Assembly: GCA_031552355.1 (NCBI GenBank)
Contig: JAVBMO010000173.1
Span: forward strand, 1 to 7,934
Source of the DNA: JAVBMO01 sp031552355
GTDB lineage: Bacteria; Bacteroidota; Bacteroidia; Bacteroidales; P3
Length of the DNA stretch: 7,934 bases
Reading direction: 5' to 3'
Positions within the stretch are counted from its first letter, which is position 1. Every line of letters starts with the position of its first letter. The notes under the pieces were generated by a model that was not told where the DNA came from, ran no database searches, and was given only the letters and a program-made list of their open reading frames with translations. The translations under genes and the position numbers were made by a program. Shown in pieces: positions 4,984 through 7,934 of this stretch.

Positions 4984-6390
4984 TTAAAATTCAGCACTTT
5001 TCGGTGTTCTTGGAAATGGAATTACGTCGCGAATATTGGCCATTCCGGTAACAAACAATAACAGACGTTCAAAGCCTAATCCAAAGCCGCTGTGAGGTGC
5101 TGTACCAAATTCGCGGGTTTCCAAATACCACCAAATGTCTTTGCTGGGGATATTCATTTCCTCAATACGGGCAATCAGTTTTTCGTAGCTTTCTTCCCGT
5201 TCGGAACCGCCAATAATTTCGCCGATTTTGGGGAATAAAACATCCATGGCCCTTACCGTTTTTTTGTCATCATTTTGCTTCATGTAGAAAGCTTTGATGT
5301 CTTTCGGATAATCGGTAAGAATTACGGGGCATTTGAAGTGTTTTTCTACTAAATAACGCTCGTGTTCCGATTGCAAATCAACACCCCAATCTACTTTATA
5401 TTCAAACTTTTGCTTAGATTCAAGCAAAATATTGATAGCTTCTGTGTAAGTCAGCCTGATAAATTTGTTTTTCAATACAAAATCTAAACGGTCTAACAGT
5501 TCATTATCATACATTTGGGCAAGAAAATCCAAATCGTCTTTGCAGTTTTCTATTGCATAGCCAATCAAATATTTCAAGAAATCTTCCGCCAAATCCATAT
5601 TGTCGGTAATATCGTTGAAAGCCACTTCGGGTTCAATCATCCAAAATTCTGCTAAATGCCTTGGAGTATTTGAATTTTCGGCTCGAAAAGTAGGGCCAAA
5701 AGTATAAATTTTCCCCAACGAGAGAGCGCCCAATTCACCTTCCAACTGGCCCGAAACCGTTAAACTGGTTTGTCTTCCAAAGAAATCTTCTTCGAAATTA
5801 ATTTCGCCTTCGGAAGTTTTGGGCATATTTTTTAAATCCATGGTGGTTACCTGAAACATAGCGCCGGCGCCTTCGCAATCCGAACCGGTAATGATTGGCG
5901 TGTGAAGGTAATAGAATCCATTTTGGTTAAAATAATTATGGATGGCAAAAGCCATGGCATGGCGGATACGAAGTATGGCGCCAAAAGTATTTGTGCGAGG
6001 ACGCAAATGGGCTATATCGCGCAAAAATTCAAGTGTGTGCCCTTTCTTTTGCAAAGGATAGGTTTCGGCACTGCAATCGCCATAAACCAAAATTTCTTCG
6101 GCCTGAATTTCCACCAATTGCCCTTGTCCCGACGATTCCACCAAAGTACCTTTTACAGACAAACAAGAACCTGTAGTTATTCTTTTAATCAATTCAGGAT
6201 CAAATTTTTCCAAATCGGCTACCACTTGCAGGTTATGAATCGTTGAACCATCATTCAAAGCAATAAAAGCCAAACTTTTATTTCCCCTCCGTGTTCTTAC
6301 CCAACCTTTTACAACTACTGTTTGATTCAAAAGCGCCCTTGTTTCATCTTTGATAAGCGCTTTTATTTCGTGTCGTTTTGTACTTTCCAT
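4984..6390 (-). CDS. asnS: Asparaginyl-tRNA synthetase
   Basis: This class IIb enzyme attaches asparagine to tRNA-Asn using ATP. The 468-residue protein begins with an OB-fold anticodon-binding domain (about 24-110, including VKGWVRTRRG and FIALNDGSTI) and continues into the class II catalytic core. Motif 1 leads into the PIITGSDCEGAGAMF segment (165-179), motif 2 is GPTFRAENSNTPRHLAEFW (232-250), and motif 3 is GFGLGFERLLLF (435-446). The NTPRHLAEFW pattern and TSLTVSGQLEGEL (208-220) fit asparaginyl rather than aspartyl enzymes. I chose the ATG at 6388-6390, which gives a length close to the E. coli enzyme (466). The frame is open five codons further to a TTG at 6403-6405, which is less likely. 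It lies 68 nt downstream of manC on the same strand with no convincing promoter in between. Confidence 0.97.
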   Translation of the reverse strand: MESTKRHEIKALIKDETRALLNQTVVVKGWVRTRRGNKSLAFIALNDGSTIHNLQVVADLEKFDPELIKRITTGSCLSVKGTLVESSGQGQLVEIQAEEILVYGDCSAETYPLQKKGHTLEFLRDIAHLRPRTNTFGAILRIRHAMAFAIHNYFNQNGFYYLHTPIITGSDCEGAGAMFQVTTMDLKNMPKTSEGEINFEEDFFGRQTSLTVSGQLEGELGALSLGKIYTFGPTFRAENSNTPRHLAEFWMIEPEVAFNDITDNMDLAEDFLKYLIGYAIENCKDDLDFLAQMYDNELLDRLDFVLKNKFIRLTYTEAINILLESKQKFEYKVDWGVDLQSEHERYLVEKHFKCPVILTDYPKDIKAFYMKQNDDKKTVRAMDVLFPKIGEIIGGSEREESYEKLIARIEEMNIPSKDIWWYLETREFGTAPHSGFGLGFERLLLFVTGMANIRDVIPFPRTPKSAEF

Positions 6391-6458
6391 ATATGTTTTA
6401 ATCAAAAAAATTCCTATAAATCTATAAAGACCTTACTAAATGTATTTACGTTGCCTGA

Positions 6459-7544
6459 TTACAAATATTGGCGGCCTTTTTCTATTTCCACATCGCTGAC
6501 AAATTTGCGGATTTGCTGTTCCTGATCTTTTTTGCAGATGAGCAAAGTATAGTCATCTTCCACAATAATATAATCTTCCAAACCTTGCAATATGGCTAAT
6601 TTGTTTTTGGGCATGGTTACAATACAATTCTTTGTATCATAAGTCATTACATTTCTACCCACGATGGAATTGTTGTTTTCATCCTTTTCGCGGATTTCAT
6701 AAAGCGACGTCCATGTCCCCACATCCGACCAGCCAAATTCCGAAATCATAACATAAACGTTTTGAGCCTTTTCCATAACCCCGTAATCTATTGAAATAGA
6801 AGGGCAAATGGTGTAAGCTTCTTCCAATTGGTTTTCGGTAGCATTTTTAGGCAAAGAATCAAAAACACCAACTATTCCCGGCAAAAATTCTTTAAATGCC
6901 TTTTGAATATTTTTCAATGACCATACAAAAATGCCTGAATTCCAAAGAAAATCTCCGTTTTCCAAAAACTGAACAGCCATTTCATAGCACGGTTTTTCAG
7001 TAAAAGTTACTACTTTTTTCAAAAGCGGCTTTTCTGACAAAATATTTTTTTCCTCAAACTGGATATAACCGTATCCTGTATTCGGATAGGTAGGTTTTAT
7101 ACCCAAAGTTACCAACCAATCATGTTTTTCGGCAGCATCCAAAGCATCGAAAATAACTTCCCCGAATTTTTGTTCGTTCAAAATCACATGGTCAGACGGC
7201 GCCACAACAATGTTAGCATCCGGATTGATGTCTTTGATAATATGATTGGCAAAAGCCACGCATGGTGCAGTGTTTCTGCGTGCCGGCTCACAGATTACCT
7301 GACGGGGTTCCAAACCCGGAATTTGTTCATGCACCAAATCTTTGTAAAGGACGTTGGTTACAATAAAAATATTTTCTTTCGGGCAAATTTTTTCAAAACG
7401 TTCAAAAGTTTGTTGAATCATGGTTTTACCCACACCTAAAATATCTATAAATTGTTTTGGCCGGTTTTCTCTACTGATAGGCCAAAAGCGGGTTCCAATA
7501 CCACCGGCCATAATCACACAAAAGTTATTCTTATTGAGTGTCAT
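6459..7544 (-). CDS. manC: Mannose-1-phosphate guanylyltransferase (GDP-mannose pyrophosphorylase)
   Basis: It joins mannose-1-phosphate and GTP into GDP-mannose, the donor for mannose and the precursor of GDP-fucose in capsule, LPS O-antigen and protein glycans. The 361-residue protein is the short nucleotidyltransferase form without the phosphomannose isomerase domain. Visible motifs are GGIGTRFWP with RPKQF (14-32, the pyrophosphorylase signature), EPARRNTAP (86-94), PSDH (116-119, metal and nucleotide binding), NTGYGYIQ (155-162), FTEKP (181-185, the active-site Lys motif), WNSGIF (201-206), SIDYGVMEK (251-259) and GWSDVGTW (271-278). It is the first gene of the minus-strand run, behind a good Bacteroidota promoter about 60 nt upstream. 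No glycosyltransferase or other sugar-nucleotide gene is adjacent, so this is probably a general supply gene rather than part of a capsule cluster. Confidence 0.96.
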   Translation of the reverse strand: MTLNKNNFCVIMAGGIGTRFWPISRENRPKQFIDILGVGKTMIQQTFERFEKICPKENIFIVTNVLYKDLVHEQIPGLEPRQVICEPARRNTAPCVAFANHIIKDINPDANIVVAPSDHVILNEQKFGEVIFDALDAAEKHDWLVTLGIKPTYPNTGYGYIQFEEKNILSEKPLLKKVVTFTEKPCYEMAVQFLENGDFLWNSGIFVWSLKNIQKAFKEFLPGIVGVFDSLPKNATENQLEEAYTICPSISIDYGVMEKAQNVYVMISEFGWSDVGTWTSLYEIREKDENNNSIVGRNVMTYDTKNCIVTMPKNKLAILQGLEDYIIVEDDYTLLICKKDQEQQIRKFVSDVEIEKGRQYL

Positions 7545-7610
7545 ACTGAATTTTAGTTAAAATATTACAAAATTGCTTTTTTGCTAAAAAACATTCCATT
7601 GTTTCTATTG

Positions 7611-7643
7611 CAAAGATACAAAAACACTAGTAGATTGCCTAAA
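7611..7643 (-). promoter_or_regulatory. Predicted promoter of manC and possibly the manC-asnS-rpoN-recX run
   Basis: TATCTTTG (7618-7611 on the minus strand) matches TAnnTTTG exactly. A TTTAG (7643-7639) lies 20 nt upstream, a weak fit to the -33 TTTG. The predicted start is near 7604, giving a leader of roughly 60 nt before the ATG at 7544. It is the only clear promoter seen upstream of the four minus-strand genes. Confidence 0.6.
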
Positions 7644-7818
7644 TTTTTGATACAATAAACTTTTGCTTAATAGAAATTTTTATTAAATTCATACAAATAA
7701 ATGTCTAAATTGTTCAATGATATGCTAAAAAGATTTCGGATACTTACTTGTAACAGAAAGTTTATGTTTCGCAAAAACGACCTTTCAATTTATTCAAAAC
7801 AAGCGGATTAGGAATCTA

Positions 7819-7850
7819 TTTGGGGGAATGCCGTTTTTTTTATACTTTTG
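7819..7850 (+). promoter_or_regulatory. Promoter of the tRNA-Val gene
   Basis: TTTG at 7819-7822 and TACTTTTG at 7843-7850, with 20 nt between them, match both halves of the Bacteroidota housekeeping promoter (TTTG / TAnnTTTG). Transcription should start a few nt later, just before the first base of the mature tRNA at 7859. Confidence 0.75.
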
Positions 7851-7858
7851 CACATCAA

Positions 7859-7933
7859 GAGACATTAGTTCAGTTGGTTTAGAACGCTACCTTGACAGGG
7901 TAGAGGTCATTGGTTCGAATCCAATATGTCTCA
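7859..7933 (+). tRNA. tRNA-Val (anticodon GAC)
   Basis: The full cloverleaf can be drawn. The acceptor stem is GAGACAT (7859-7865) with ATGTCTC (7926-7932), then discriminator A at 7933. The D stem is GTTC / GAAC (7868-7871, 7882-7885) with a G-G-containing loop. The anticodon stem is CTACC / GGTAG (7887-7891, 7899-7903) around loop TTGACAG. The T stem is ATTGG / CCAAT (7909-7913, 7921-7925) around TTCGAAT. Anticodon GAC (7894-7896) reads GUC and GUU valine codons. All stem pairs are Watson-Crick. The window ends one base after the discriminator with a C, so whether CCA is encoded cannot be seen. Confidence 0.95.
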
Positions 7934-7934
7934 C

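Larger units (their letters stand above)
7545..7858. other. Divergent intergenic region between manC and tRNA-Val
   Basis: This very AT-rich stretch of about 310 nt contains the manC promoter (minus strand, 7611-7643) and the tRNA promoter (plus strand, 7819-7850). Between them (7644-7818) I see no RNA gene, no strong hairpin and no convincing protein gene. The only open frame of note is a 36-codon plus-strand one at 7701-7811, with no family resemblance and no consensus promoter in front of it. Confidence 0.6.

Noticed and set aside
5902..6246. Plus-strand open frames opposite asnS
   Set aside because: They are antisense to conserved AsnRS sequence and carry no recognisable motif.
6391..6458. 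Possible asnS promoter (TACATTTA on the minus strand at 6444-6437)
   Set aside because: The -7 element deviates at the key final G and the upstream TTG is at a non-standard distance, so no separate promoter is claimed.
7122..7439. 105-codon plus-strand open frame opposite manC
   Set aside because: It is antisense to the catalytic N-terminal part of manC; no family resemblance.
7701..7811. 36-codon plus-strand ORF starting MSKLFNDMLKRF between manC and the tRNA
   Set aside because: It is short, has no consensus TAnnTTTG promoter at a suitable distance and no known family, and its end runs to just before the tRNA promoter. It is kept only as a possibility.
1..7934. CRISPR arrays, toxin-antitoxin pairs, restriction or other defence genes, retron-like structures
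   Set aside because: Looked for on both strands. No direct-repeat/spacer periodicity, reverse transcriptase, nuclease or antitoxin motifs were found. The non-housekeeping content is explained by insertion-sequence debris and one broken gene.

Overview
The window looks like an AT-rich Bacteroidota (probably Bacteroidales) chromosome segment. The evidence is promoters of the Bacteroidota type (TAnnTTTG at -7 with a TTG/TTTG-like element about 20 nt upstream) in front of putA, manC and the tRNA gene, few clear Shine-Dalgarno sites, and Bacteroidota-style proteins throughout. The genus assignment is not secure.

Layout. Positions 1-1137 are a decayed mobile-element zone. The 5' end of an IS1-family insA-like gene runs off the left edge. 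It abuts a gutted IS1595/ISXO2-type transposase, which in turn interrupts a plus-strand gene of unknown function that has lost its 5' end and carries two or three frameshifts. A strong bidirectional hairpin terminator (1160-1194) separates this debris from an intact monofunctional proline dehydrogenase on the minus strand (1206-2381) with its own promoter. Positions 2382-2900 are a second small scrapyard: the first ~62 codons of an IS982-family transposase fused to the last ~45 codons of a second, diverged proline dehydrogenase gene in the opposite orientation to the intact one.

Positions 2929-7544 hold four intact genes, all on the minus strand and closely spaced, transcribed in the order manC (GDP-mannose synthesis), asnS (asparaginyl-tRNA synthetase), rpoN (sigma-54) and recX (RecA modulator). 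A consensus promoter lies upstream of manC. No other clear promoter was found inside the run, so it may be a single operon, although a 13-bp hairpin between asnS and rpoN could split or attenuate it. The ~310-nt region 7545-7858 carries divergent promoters for manC and for a tRNA-Val(GAC) gene that fills the right edge.

Functionally the four-gene run joins housekeeping translation, envelope/capsule sugar supply and global regulators with no obvious shared pathway. I see no defence system, CRISPR, integron or new multi-gene system here. The best leads are genome-scar observations: the inverted, diverged proline dehydrogenase 3' remnant, the broken but reconstructable plus-strand gene, and the hairpin and heptamer repeat flanking rpoN.
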